Part shown: positions 16,498-24,520 of the stretch, piece by piece | How positions within the stretch are numbered: position 1 is the stretch's first letter | How the letters are laid out: each line of letters starts with the position of its first letter | NCBI GenBank assembly: GCA_023430465.1 | Contig: JAEZAM010000146.1 | Span: 1-46,615, forward strand | DNA length: 46,615 nt | Source: Bacteroidota bacterium | GTDB lineage: Bacteria > Bacteroidota > Bacteroidia > Chitinophagales > Chitinophagaceae | Reading direction: 5' to 3' | Notes under the pieces: model-generated | Databases searched by the model: none | What the model saw: only the letters and a program-made list of their open reading frames with translations | Told to the model about the DNA's origin: nothing | Made by a program: the position numbers and the translations under genes

Positions 16498-18171
16498 TTA
16501 TTGAAAAAATAGTTTTTCCGTTCGCCTTAAGTCAGGCCCGGTGATTATGACAAAATATACGCCTTTGTGAACCGGTGGTGCCTGCACAGTGAAATACCCT
16601 TCGGCTCCGTTCAGTTGCTTTGTCATGATCAGTTTTCCATCAGCACTTGCAAGTTGCACGGTGGTGATCGGCCTTGTGCTATTTATGTTGATCACTCCAT
16701 TGGTGATAGCAGCGGGATACACCCGGATATCTCCCTGCTTATCTGTACGGATAACAACGACTGGTGAGTATTTCGATGTATTGTTTTCTTCAATTCTTAG
16801 CCGGTAATACACGGGACCATTGTAAACGAACTGGTGCCGGTAGGTATAATCATTTCTTCCGGCGCTGTTGGCGGCAACCACCGTTCCGGCGTCTGTGAAT
16901 GTTCTGCCATCTGTGCTGAACTCTACAATGTACCGGCTGATATTGCTTTCTTCCACGGTCCATTTTATTTCATTATATCCCGACCATTGCTTCCCTGCAA
17001 ATGAAATCAGCCGAAGCGGAGTAACGATGGGTGTTACGATTTTGAAAACAGCACCGGTGTTGAGAGATGCGGCATAGAGGGTACCGTCATTGCCTTCGCT
17101 GATGGAGGAGATACCGGTTGCCATGCCTGTTTTTACGCTTACACTCCAGTTGCCGCCGCCCGCAGGGGTTATTCGCCATAGCCGGCCGGAATAATAATCC
17201 GTTGCAAGGTAATAGCCTTGCAGATCTGCAAACTCGCTGCCGCGGTATACGTATCCGCCTACAACAGACTGGCCTTCTACGGGATTATCATAGTCATACA
17301 CGGGCAGCACATCCACGGCGCGAACGGTGTCACAAATTGTATTGCTGACAGGTGCAGAGCTGTTGTTCTCTGTGCCCTCCACGCAAACCCAGCCATAGTT
17401 GGCACCCCAGGTGCCGCCCGCCCGAAAATTGATCTCTTCTTTCGAATCCTGTCCCACATCTCCGATCCACATATCACCTGTGGCCCGGTCAAAACTCCAG
17501 CGAAACGGGTTGCGGAGCCCCCAGGCCCACCGCTCGGCAACAAACGGGGTGACATCTACATTTACACGGATCATTTTTCCCAGCCAGGATGCCGGGTCCT
17601 GAGCATTATAATCCGGATCGTTGCCGCTGCCCCCGTCACCCGTAGCAAAATAGAGATAGGGCACACCGCTTTCCGTTCTGAACTGAAGGTGGCCGCCGTT
17701 GTGATTGGAGAAATTTTTTGCAATGCTAATAAGTGGCGAGCCCAGGGTAGCTGCGGGATTGGCTACATCCGGGTTCGCAGAAACCTGGTAGCGTGCCACC
17801 ACGATGTTGCCGGAGTTGTTGTTGTAGTACACGAAAAAATAGCCATTGGACTGGTACTGTGGATGAAAGGCCATGCTGAGCAGGCCGCGCTCACCATCAT
17901 CCGCCACGATGCCGCTGATGTTGAGAAAGGGTGTGGGCAGGATTTCATCTCCGTCCCAGATGCGGATGATGCCGGCTTTTTCAACAATAAACAGGCGCGT
18001 GTTATCGCCCGGGGCGGTTACGACTTCCATCGGCGCGATCAGCCCGGCAGAGGCGGGAATGAGGGGCTGGTACTGAACATCAGGCTGGGCCTGAGTTTTA
18101 AAAGAAAGAACTACTGTGATTGCAGCCACCAGCAGCAGTTTTACGGGGGGTAAAAAGCGGGGCATAGGCAT
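16498..18171 (-). CDS. Secreted PQQ-type sugar dehydrogenase with T9SS sorting domain
   Basis: This is a 557-aa exported protein. The signal peptide is MPMPRFLPPVKLLLVAAITV...TQA. A six-bladed beta-propeller of the soluble glucose/aldose sugar dehydrogenase family spans about 35-370; its marks include GERGLLSMAFHPQY, HNGGHLQFR, WAWGLRNPFRWSFD, IGDVGQDSKEEIN and GYVYRGSEF. An immunoglobulin/fibronectin-like linker follows, then a type A T9SS C-terminal sorting domain of about 80 residues (IRVYPAAITNGVIN ... KGVYFVII). Such enzymes oxidise aldoses with PQQ as cofactor at the cell surface; the substrate here is unknown. The start at 18171 is preferred because the upstream alternative (18201) lies within the promoter block shared with the gene at 19395-20060. 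Confidence 0.86.
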   Translation of the reverse strand: MPMPRFLPPVKLLLVAAITVVLSFKTQAQPDVQYQPLIPASAGLIAPMEVVTAPGDNTRLFIVEKAGIIRIWDGDEILPTPFLNISGIVADDGERGLLSMAFHPQYQSNGYFFVYYNNNSGNIVVARYQVSANPDVANPAATLGSPLISIAKNFSNHNGGHLQFRTESGVPYLYFATGDGGSGNDPDYNAQDPASWLGKMIRVNVDVTPFVAERWAWGLRNPFRWSFDRATGDMWIGDVGQDSKEEINFRAGGTWGANYGWVCVEGTENNSSAPVSNTICDTVRAVDVLPVYDYDNPVEGQSVVGGYVYRGSEFADLQGYYLATDYYSGRLWRITPAGGGNWSVSVKTGMATGISSISEGNDGTLYAASLNTGAVFKIVTPIVTPLRLISFAGKQWSGYNEIKWTVEESNISRYIVEFSTDGRTFTDAGTVVAANSAGRNDYTYRHQFVYNGPVYYRLRIEENNTSKYSPVVVIRTDKQGDIRVYPAAITNGVININSTRPITTVQLASADGKLIMTKQLNGAEGYFTVQAPPVHKGVYFVIITGPDLRRTEKLFFQ

Positions 18172-18191
18172 TGATTTAGGACAGAGCCGCC

Positions 18192-18205
18192 ACAAAATCA
18201 ATGCC
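18192..18205 (-). promoter_or_regulatory. Shared promoter block GGCATTGATTTTGT, copy 1
   Basis: Read on the minus strand the 14-mer GGCATTGATTTTGT lies about 20 bases upstream of the sugar dehydrogenase start. It contains TGATTTTG, one base off the -7 consensus. The identical 14-mer precedes the other T9SS gene (20079-20092). Confidence 0.5.
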
Positions 18206-18248
18206 CGATATGATCGGAGGTAGCATCTGCGTTCGCCGCTGAACCCGA

Positions 18249-18917
18249 TCAGATCGAGTGAATTTGTTCAATTGCCTCCTGAACTCCGTTGATATCTTCC
18301 AGGAGAAATGATGGATCGTAGCCAAGCCAATGCAGCATATCTGTTATTAGTGAATACCTGTTTTGAACCTGTGCCGTTGAGACAACATGTGAATGGTTTT
18401 TGAAACAAATTGGCTCGTAGTGAGCAATTCGGTTCCTGAGATCGTTTATTTTGAACAAGTTTTTGAACACAATTTTCTGGCGTGTGCCTGGTGGCCTGTT
18501 CGGAAAGATGGCCAGGAGTGAATTTCCCGATGCCACGTACTCTCGTTCTGCAAACTGGTAAGTCCAGAACCCGAAAGTCAGTTTCGCCACCAACCTGTCA
18601 TGGCTATATAATTCCCCGAGCTTATGTATCGCGTCGTGAATTGCGTGGAAAGAATCGTGGCAATAGTCATTGTCTAAATATCCACCAGGACTTACAGCTT
18701 CTTCCAGCCATAATTGGCCTCTCGATTTTATAAAATGACGGTCGATGGCGTTTCGCAGGATAATTTCGAAAATACCGTTTACGGCGTACATTTTCTGACA
18801 AAGGATCAGGTTCGCTTTGTACAGGGCCAGCGCTCTTGCCTGGTCCTCTTTGCAGGCAGTGAGATACCGGTCGAACCTTGGCTGCGAAACCGCCGTATGG
18901 AATTGACTGATGGTCAT
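18249..18917 (-). CDS. Abi-like HEPN-domain protein (abortive infection type)
   Basis: This 222-aa soluble, helical protein resembles the Abi-like family: RFDRYLTACKEDQARALALYKANL, FEIILRNAIDRHF, AKLTFGFWTYQF and LRNRIAHYEPI. The last contains the R-x4-H motif (RNRIAH) that forms the active site of HEPN ribonucleases. Family members are linked to phage abortive infection or toxin-antitoxin function. The start ATG at 18917 gives the family-type N-terminus MTISQFHTAV; the in-frame TTG at 19013 would add 32 unlike residues. The gene sits between two T9SS genes. Divergent from it is a short transcription unit with its own promoter and terminator (18974-19072). A role as RNA-cleaving toxin is inference. 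Confidence 0.72.
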   Translation of the reverse strand: MTISQFHTAVSQPRFDRYLTACKEDQARALALYKANLILCQKMYAVNGIFEIILRNAIDRHFIKSRGQLWLEEAVSPGGYLDNDYCHDSFHAIHDAIHKLGELYSHDRLVAKLTFGFWTYQFAEREYVASGNSLLAIFPNRPPGTRQKIVFKNLFKINDLRNRIAHYEPICFKNHSHVVSTAQVQNRYSLITDMLHWLGYDPSFLLEDINGVQEAIEQIHSI

Positions 18918-18973
18918 TTGTGATGACGAAAATTTCTGTATACAGCCCTCGCAAAAAATTAAATGAATTCTGT

Positions 18974-18981
18974 TACCTTTG
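18974..18981 (+). promoter_or_regulatory. -7 element (TACCTTTG) of a candidate small RNA
   Basis: An exact TAnnTTTG on the plus strand points away from the Abi-like gene. No plausible protein start follows before the terminator at 19043-19072, so it would drive a short RNA. Confidence 0.5.
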
Positions 18982-18985
18982 TGCT

Positions 18986-19072
18986 GTATCCCTGCTATGC
19001 CGCTGTTTAGCAATAGCTAATTAAGTTTGCAGGTAATTTTTTAAGAGCCACTACTCAGTGGCTCTTTCTTTT
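18986..19072 (+). ncRNA. Candidate structured small RNA, about 85 nt, divergent from the Abi-like gene
   Basis: The unit is bounded by a -7 box and by a near-ideal terminator: AAGAGCCACT (19043-19052) pairs perfectly with AGTGGCTCTT (19057-19066), followed by TCTTTT. Inside, two alternative stems are possible. One is GCTAT (18994-18998) with ATAGC (19013-19017), enclosing GCT/AGC. The other is CCTGC (18991-18995) with GCAGG (19029-19033); the two stems share two bases and so compete. An A/U-rich single-stranded linker (AATTTTTT) precedes the terminator. No start codon with a sensible frame is present. The 5' end is estimated from the promoter box. Confidence 0.45.
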
Positions 19073-19394
19073 ACCGCGATGAATCTTACCCGAAAATCTT
19101 TCATTTATAAGAAAGTAAGAAGAGCCGAATTAGCTAAACCTGACTTATCTCTCGCTTTTCACCTTTATTCTTGATTTTTTGGCTAGAGCGGTTATGCCGG
19201 CTTTTATCTGTGTATCCGCTATATGCCTGCTACAAGCTATTCTTCCGGCCTTAGCATTTTAAGAGTATTTAAAGAAGTGCGCACAAACCACTGTACCGCG
19301 GGTTGCTGTTTGTATTTGGCGGTATATCGCGTAACAAATTACGTATCCTGTATTGAGCAAAAAACCGGAAGGCGCTGCAGACTAACTGCTGTGA
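19073..19394. other. Intergenic region without recognised gene
   Basis: These 320 bases contain no frame with recognisable domains or a convincing start. A 61-codon plus-strand frame ends antisense to the neighbouring T9SS gene and looks random. No clear promoter or terminator was seen. Base composition is lower in G+C than the surrounding genes, fitting an accessory insertion together with the Abi-like gene. Confidence 0.4.
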
Positions 19395-20060
19395 CTATGG
19401 CACAATGACCTTCGTGGAGCTTTTCCATGTGCTACCATAAAACGTTACCCAGTACGCGCCTTTTCCTAGTGAAGGAATTGCAACAGGTATGAAATCCCGC
19501 TGACCATTGATATTTTTCGAAAATACCATTGCACCATCTGCGGAGAATATATTGATTTGTCGCACCGGCCAGTCTGCATTTACATTCAGCATATTGCCTG
19601 ACACAACCGTCGGATACACGGTGACAGGCGAAACACGCTCGCCATCCAGGAAGATCGCATCGGTGGTAGTGTAACTACCGTTCTTCATCTCCATTCGTAT
19701 ACGATACATTATGGGTGAGCGTTCGTTTATGTTATGCCGGATGTTATAGCCGGTTGTGCCTCCAACGCTGGCTTCGCCGGCACTTTGAAAGTCATTGCCG
19801 TTCGTACTGTATTCAACAATGTAGCGTTGTACATTTTGTTCATTGAAGCCATTCCAGTTGATAACATTGTACCCTGTATAGCCGGTAGCCGTGAAAGAGG
19901 TGAATGCATTTGAAGCCGGGCTGATGGGGTTCAATGCCGCTTCAGGCCGCGTATTGTCTTTATTGGCAATAATGTGTAGCTGGGCATTTGTTGTAGCAAC
20001 CGCAAGCATCAGTGCGGCGGTGCTGATTGCTGTTTTGATAAATCGTGTGCACATAGTCAT
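19395..20060 (-). CDS. Secreted protein with T9SS C-terminal sorting domain
   Basis: This 221-aa protein has a signal peptide (RFIKTAISTAALMLAVATTNA, mature start QLHII). A fibronectin-like beta domain follows (about 50-135: TGYNVINWNGFNEQNVQRYIVEYS), then a type A T9SS sorting domain of about 80 residues (VTVYPTVVSGNMLNV ... GKGAYWVTFYG). The beta domain and sorting domain are clearly related to the C-terminal 180 residues of the sugar dehydrogenase at 16498-18171. This protein is therefore essentially that tail without a catalytic domain. It would be carried across the outer membrane by the type IX system. Function unknown. Confidence 0.8.
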   Translation of the reverse strand: MTMCTRFIKTAISTAALMLAVATTNAQLHIIANKDNTRPEAALNPISPASNAFTSFTATGYTGYNVINWNGFNEQNVQRYIVEYSTNGNDFQSAGEASVGGTTGYNIRHNINERSPIMYRIRMEMKNGSYTTTDAIFLDGERVSPVTVYPTVVSGNMLNVNADWPVRQINIFSADGAMVFSKNINGQRDFIPVAIPSLGKGAYWVTFYGSTWKSSTKVIVP

Positions 20061-20078
20061 TCATTTGTTTTAAAAAAA

Positions 20079-20092
20079 ACAAAATCAATGCC
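20079..20092 (-). promoter_or_regulatory. Shared promoter block GGCATTGATTTTGT, copy 2
   Basis: The same 14-mer as at 18192-18205, read on the minus strand, lies 18 bases upstream of the ATG at 20060. It is followed by an A/T-rich tract able to form TTGTTTT/AAAACAA. Confidence 0.5.
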
Positions 20093-20227
20093 TGTCATTG
20101 ACTGCATGCTGCGGGGAAATATCATATGAAGAATAGATTTCCAAAAAACTAAGAATCAGCGGTTCAGGATTTTTCATTCATATCTTTATTGGGAAATTTA
20201 TTCCCCCACGACTAATCAGAACACCGC

Positions 20228-21031
20228 ATGAATGGCCCTTTGAACATATCCGTGATCCAGGCAGACCTGGTTTGGGAAAATGTGGAAGCAAACCTTGCCC
20301 ATTTTGAAAAAAAGCTGGCCGCGCTTCCTGGCAAGCCGGAGGTAGTGGTGCTGCCGGAGATGTTCAGTACTGGTTTCAGCATGCGTCCTGCAGCACTTGC
20401 AGAAAGCATGCAGGGCAGAACTGTGTCGTGGATGCGCGACATGGCGGCGCGGTTCCGGGTTATCCTCACGGGCAGTGTGATGATCCGTGAGGAGAGGGAG
20501 GAACAGGTAAGCTATTTTAACCGAATGATCTGGATGCTGCCCACCGGTGACCTCGGATACTATGACAAGCGCCATCGCTTTGCATATGCGGGAGAAGACA
20601 AAGAATATACCGCCGGGACACGAAGGCTTATTGCATCGGTAAAGGGCTGGAAGCTCAATCTGCTTATCTGCTATGATCTGCGCTTCCCTGTGTGGGCGAG
20701 GCAACAGTTGAAAGACGGGCAACCCGAATACGATGTATTGGTGTATGTGGCCAACTGGCCGGAAAAGCGCGCCCACGCATGGAAAACATTGCTACAAGCG
20801 CGGGCTATAGAGAACCAATGCTATGTAGTGGGGGTAAACCGCGTAGGCACGGATGGCAACGATATCACTTACACAGGTGACAGCATGATCATTGGACCCC
20901 TGGGAGAGATACTGTATACAAAACGTGAAGTGGAGGATATTGCCACAGTCACTCTAGATCCTCAAGTGCTGATGGATGCCCGACAGAGATTTCCTTTCTG
21001 GAAGGATGCAGACGGGTTTGTGATCGGCTGA
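20228..21031 (+). CDS. Nitrilase-superfamily omega-amidase, YafV type
   Basis: This 267-aa cytoplasmic enzyme has the Glu-Lys-Cys triad of the carbon-nitrogen hydrolase fold: Glu in VLPEMFSTGF, Lys in YYDKRHRF, Cys in LLICYDLRFPVW. The FSTGFSM and AYAGEDKEYTAG segments are characteristic of the YafV/omega-amidase branch. Members hydrolyse alpha-ketoglutaramate or alpha-ketosuccinamate to the keto acid and ammonia, in metabolite repair after glutamine transamination. TATCTTTA (20181-20188) resembles a -7 box. The start ATG at 20228 fits the family N-terminus (LNISVIQADLVW). Confidence 0.9.
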   Translation: MNGPLNISVIQADLVWENVEANLAHFEKKLAALPGKPEVVVLPEMFSTGFSMRPAALAESMQGRTVSWMRDMAARFRVILTGSVMIREEREEQVSYFNRMIWMLPTGDLGYYDKRHRFAYAGEDKEYTAGTRRLIASVKGWKLNLLICYDLRFPVWARQQLKDGQPEYDVLVYVANWPEKRAHAWKTLLQARAIENQCYVVGVNRVGTDGNDITYTGDSMIIGPLGEILYTKREVEDIATVTLDPQVLMDARQRFPFWKDADGFVIG

Positions 21032-21059
21032 GGTTAAGGGGCCTTCTCTTGCTCATTTA

Positions 21060-22559
21060 TCACTTGTCGGTCCGGATCAACTCCATCGCCTTCTCGAGTT
21101 TATAGTCCGCCCCCTTTTTAATGGCTTCCACTGTAGGTACCGACATCACTTCGGGCTGGACGCCCCGCCCGGTCTTTGGATAGTCTTTATTTATCACAAG
21201 CCGGAACAGTGGCAGCCTGAATCTCACGCGTGTTCCGGGTAATGTTACATCCGGAATCAGCCATGCTGAATTACCATACGCTCCGCCACCAGTTTCTTCT
21301 CCCACCACCACTACATTCTCCTGGTCGATAACAGCCGACGCGAACAATGTGGTTGCTGAAAATGAATTGCCCCCCGTGAGGATATAGACTTTGCCGTCAA
21401 AATGGTTTTTCCGTTTTGGTGTGAAACGGTGCCGTTCGAAATACCGGAAATGATAAAGCCCGTCTTTTTTTCTTCCCGCAAAAAATGTGATGAACAGTCG
21501 GTTGAAAAAGTCATTCTGAATGTACCGCGAATATGTCTTCTTTTTCTTCACGGCATACAACGAATCTGCCACTTTGAACTTGTGATCAGAAATATATCGG
21601 GTGAGAAGAGTTGAATTTGTAACTGAACCGCCTCCATTTCCCCGCACATCAATGATCAGGTGGCCGATGTCATTTTTCTGCAGTGCGCGGAATGATCTCC
21701 GGAAAAATCCTTTCAACCCATAGCCCCGGCCGAAAGAATTCAGGTCCATCATTGCCACTTTGGAGGTGGAATCAATTTTCAACAGCCGTACTGCATTACG
21801 GCGCATATTGCGGATATCTTTCCTGCTGGGTTTTGGCAACGTTCGGCGCGGCGGTTCCGGCCTCGGCGGTCGGCGTGAAGCAGTATCAAACAAGGGCAGA
21901 TAAGGTCGGATATTGACGGTGGATCCTCTGCCCAGGCTATCGATGTAATCTATCTTGAACTGCCTTTGCCATCCATACAATGAGGTGTAAAGACTTCCAA
22001 AATACCCGCGGTTGCTCAGCGCCTGGTACTTATGGGTAGTGTTGTAACCGTCTGTCGAGATGAACTGGAAGAGCGTATCGGTAAGTGATCTCATGGGGCG
22101 GTCGTTGATGGCGGTGACAACCGTACCACGGGTCAGTACAGAATCCCGCCGGTTCAGGTTTGCCGCAACCACTGCCGTATCATCCCAAAGTTTAAAGCTG
22201 AGCGGGAACATGTAGTAAACAGTGCTCGTATCGGCCCACCTCGAGTATCTTTTGGAAGGTCGGACAGATGTGTGCCCGCAGTTGATCTTTGCCGTGACAT
22301 AGTTCAGCACCATCCGGAACTGTGGTTCGGTCATGGAGTCGCGAAGCTGTTGCCGGCCCCAGGCTAAGTAGCGGCTGATACTGTCTTTTGTGGTGTACCA
22401 GTACAGGCTGGGATGTGCCTCTTCCAGGATGTTCTGATAGATGTCGTAATCTTTTTGAAGAACCTCGGGTGCGTACTTATTACTGACTGACCAGGCCGCT
22501 TTCCTGCTGCAACTGCACATCAGGCACAGCACGAGGATCCAGGCGGCGATGCTTTTCAT
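21060..22559 (-). CDS. S41-family C-terminal processing-type peptidase, probable lipoprotein
   Basis: This is a 499-aa exported protein. The signal (MKSIAAWILVLCLMCSC) ends in Cys residues near a lipobox-like LMCSC, so it may be lipid-anchored. A helical N-terminal region (about 30-110) precedes a PDZ-like segment (about 130-210: TRGTVVTAINDRPMRSL). The S41 catalytic domain (about 265-480) has DVRGNGGGS, and the nucleophile Ser in LTGGNSFSATTLFAS, with GEETGGGAYG downstream. A Pro/Arg-rich insert (RPPRPEPPRRTLPKPSRK) separates PDZ and catalytic parts. It is last in an apparent operon after thiL (32-bp gap). The substrate is unknown. Confidence 0.85.
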   Translation of the reverse strand: MKSIAAWILVLCLMCSCSRKAAWSVSNKYAPEVLQKDYDIYQNILEEAHPSLYWYTTKDSISRYLAWGRQQLRDSMTEPQFRMVLNYVTAKINCGHTSVRPSKRYSRWADTSTVYYMFPLSFKLWDDTAVVAANLNRRDSVLTRGTVVTAINDRPMRSLTDTLFQFISTDGYNTTHKYQALSNRGYFGSLYTSLYGWQRQFKIDYIDSLGRGSTVNIRPYLPLFDTASRRPPRPEPPRRTLPKPSRKDIRNMRRNAVRLLKIDSTSKVAMMDLNSFGRGYGLKGFFRRSFRALQKNDIGHLIIDVRGNGGGSVTNSTLLTRYISDHKFKVADSLYAVKKKKTYSRYIQNDFFNRLFITFFAGRKKDGLYHFRYFERHRFTPKRKNHFDGKVYILTGGNSFSATTLFASAVIDQENVVVVGEETGGGAYGNSAWLIPDVTLPGTRVRFRLPLFRLVINKDYPKTGRGVQPEVMSVPTVEAIKKGADYKLEKAMELIRTDK

Positions 22560-22591
22560 ATTGTGGCAATTAAACGTCTGTACCGCGTCGT

Positions 22592-23617
22592 TTATTTCAT
22601 GTGATTCCAGCCTTGAGCGGTGATTGCATGGCGGCTGCCGCCCTTGGTGATGATATGGGCTCCCTCTTCCGGCCCGGTCATGTAGCCGATCACGCTGATC
22701 TGCTCATTGAGGACGAGTTTTTCATAATCATCCTGGGGAATGGTAAAAAGCAGTTCATAATCCTCACCGCCGCTCAGCGCGCATGCCGTCGGGTCGATCT
22801 CAAATTTGTAGGCAGCATTTCTCATTTCTTCCGCTATCGGTATCTTTTCTTCATAGAGGACACAACCCAGTTCACTTTGCTTGCAGATATGCAGGATCTC
22901 GGAGCTGAGGCCGTCACTCACATCCATCATCGCGGTGGGTTTGATCCCTGAATCGCCGAAAAATTCGATAATATCTTTACGGGCTTCCGGTTTCAGGAGC
23001 TTGCCGATCACATAGGATTCTCCTTCAAGGTCCGGCTGCACATCCGGACTTTCGAGGAAGATCTTTTTCTCCCGCTCCAGGAACAGCAGGCCCACATAGG
23101 CACTGCCGAGATAACCGCTCACGCAGAGCAGGTCACCCTTTCTGGCGGTATTCCGTTTTACATAATTATCCGGTGTGACCTCACCGATGGCCGTCACAGA
23201 AATGATAAAGCCTTTTTGGGAGGAAGTTGTATCGCCTCCTACCAGGTCGACCCCGTACCGCGCACACGCGGCATACACGCCATCATAGAACTCATTAAGT
23301 GCCTCCAGGCTAAACCGGTTACTGATGCCCATTCCCAGCACGATCTGTGTCGGTGTGGCATTCATCGCATAGATGTCGCTGAGGTTGACCACAACACTCT
23401 TATACCCAAGGTGCTTTAGGGGGGTATAAGTTAGATCAAAGTGCACACCTTCCACCAGCAGATCAGTGGTGATAACGGTCTGTTTACCGAAATGATCAAT
23501 CACTGCGGCATCATCGCCGACACCCAACAGGGATGAAGCGTTTTGTAGTTCAATATTTTTTGTCAGGTGATCGATCAGGCCAAATTCACCAAGTGATGCT
23601 ATTTCAGTGCGGTCCAT
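22592..23617 (-). CDS. thiL: Thiamine-monophosphate kinase
   Basis: This 341-aa enzyme phosphorylates thiamine monophosphate to thiamine diphosphate with ATP, the last step of TPP synthesis. PurM/ThiL-type motifs are present: GVGDDAAVID, TTDLLVEGVHFD, VNLSDIYAMNATP (Mg-binding Asp), LVGGDTTSS, MMDVSDGLSSEI and LSGGEDYELLF. Length is normal. It lies 28 bp downstream of the inositol-monophosphatase-like gene and 32 bp upstream of the S41 protease gene on the same strand. No TPP riboswitch was seen in the short gaps. Confidence 0.96.
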   Translation of the reverse strand: MDRTEIASLGEFGLIDHLTKNIELQNASSLLGVGDDAAVIDHFGKQTVITTDLLVEGVHFDLTYTPLKHLGYKSVVVNLSDIYAMNATPTQIVLGMGISNRFSLEALNEFYDGVYAACARYGVDLVGGDTTSSQKGFIISVTAIGEVTPDNYVKRNTARKGDLLCVSGYLGSAYVGLLFLEREKKIFLESPDVQPDLEGESYVIGKLLKPEARKDIIEFFGDSGIKPTAMMDVSDGLSSEILHICKQSELGCVLYEEKIPIAEEMRNAAYKFEIDPTACALSGGEDYELLFTIPQDDYEKLVLNEQISVIGYMTGPEEGAHIITKGGSRHAITAQGWNHMK

Positions 23618-23645
23618 GATAAAAGGTTTGATTAAACGGGTTCGC

Positions 23646-24425
23646 TCAGAGTTCTTTTCTGTTGTTTACCACTTCGATCAGCTCAGCGTGGATTTTTTTA
23701 TTGGTAGCAATGATCCCATGCCGGTAGGGCGAATATTTTTCTCCATTGAAATCGGTAACCATTCCACCGGCCTCCTCAACGATCAGTGATCCGGCTGCGC
23801 TGTCCCAGGCTTCGAGTTTGTGCTCATAAAAACCATCACAACGCCCTGCGGCCACCCAGCAAAGATCAATGGCCGCAGATCCAAGCCGACGGACAGGCAC
23901 GCCCTTGCGGATAAACCGGTCGAACACTTCAAGCGGCCCGTTGGGCATATTGATATAAGTATAGGGAAAACCTGTAACGAGGCAGGAGTGAATGACGGAA
24001 GTTTCGCTGCTTACACTAATTGGCTGGTCATTGAGCGTTGCACCCTGGCCTTTTTCGGCAAAAAAGAATTCATTCATGTGCGGGTTATACACGGCACCCA
24101 TGATCACTTCACCGTTGTGTTCAACACCGATAGACACACAATTAAGGGGGATGCCGTGGGCAAAATTGATAGTGCCGTCTATCGGGTCGATGATCCATTT
24201 ATATTCAGAATCCATGATGATCTCTCCCACCTCCTCGCTCAGGATGAAATGCCCGGGAAAGCTTTTCCGAATGACATCTATGATCGCTTTTTCACTGGCA
24301 TGATCTGCTTCCGTAACAAGATTATTCACTCCCTCCTTATTGCTGATCTTGAAATCGCGGTTGAAAAAACGTACGATCTCGGCGGCACCTGCGCGTGCGG
24401 CGTCTACTAGCGTTGATTTGAGCAT
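23646..24425 (-). CDS. Inositol monophosphatase family protein (SuhB-like)
   Basis: This 259-aa Mg2+-dependent phosphatase carries the family motifs EEVGE, WIIDPIDGTINFAHG (metal-binding Asp residues) and WDSAAGSLIVEEAGG. Substrates in this family include myo-inositol-1-phosphate, PAP (CysQ) and FBP; HAL2/CysQ features are not evident. The ATG at 24425 is chosen over a TTG at 24431 because that TTG lies inside the -7 box. The box ends 3 bases before the ATG, implying a leaderless mRNA. First gene of an apparent operon with thiL and the S41 protease. Confidence 0.9.
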   Translation of the reverse strand: MLKSTLVDAARAGAAEIVRFFNRDFKISNKEGVNNLVTEADHASEKAIIDVIRKSFPGHFILSEEVGEIIMDSEYKWIIDPIDGTINFAHGIPLNCVSIGVEHNGEVIMGAVYNPHMNEFFFAEKGQGATLNDQPISVSSETSVIHSCLVTGFPYTYINMPNGPLEVFDRFIRKGVPVRRLGSAAIDLCWVAAGRCDGFYEHKLEAWDSAAGSLIVEEAGGMVTDFNGEKYSPYRHGIIATNKKIHAELIEVVNNRKEL

Positions 24426-24428
24426 GCG

Positions 24429-24436
24429 CAAAGATA
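24429..24436 (-). promoter_or_regulatory. -7 element (TATCTTTG) for the phosphatase-thiL-S41 unit
   Basis: An exact TAnnTTTG on the minus strand ends 3 bases before the ATG at 24425, again a leaderless arrangement. Confidence 0.55.
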
Positions 24437-24520
24437 ATTACTTCTCTCCCGCAGTTTCAGCCCCTCTCCTGTATTTTGCACTATTCATAAAATCTTCTTA
24501 CTTCGTGGCAATTACAAGCC

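Noticed and set aside
17218..18153. Plus-strand open frame of 311 codons
   Set aside because: It is antisense to the well-supported sugar dehydrogenase gene and has no domain signature.
19196..19245. Possible second copy of the small RNA sequence
   Set aside because: It shares only TGTATCC and TATGCC with 18985-19000, lacks a promoter box and terminator, and could be chance.
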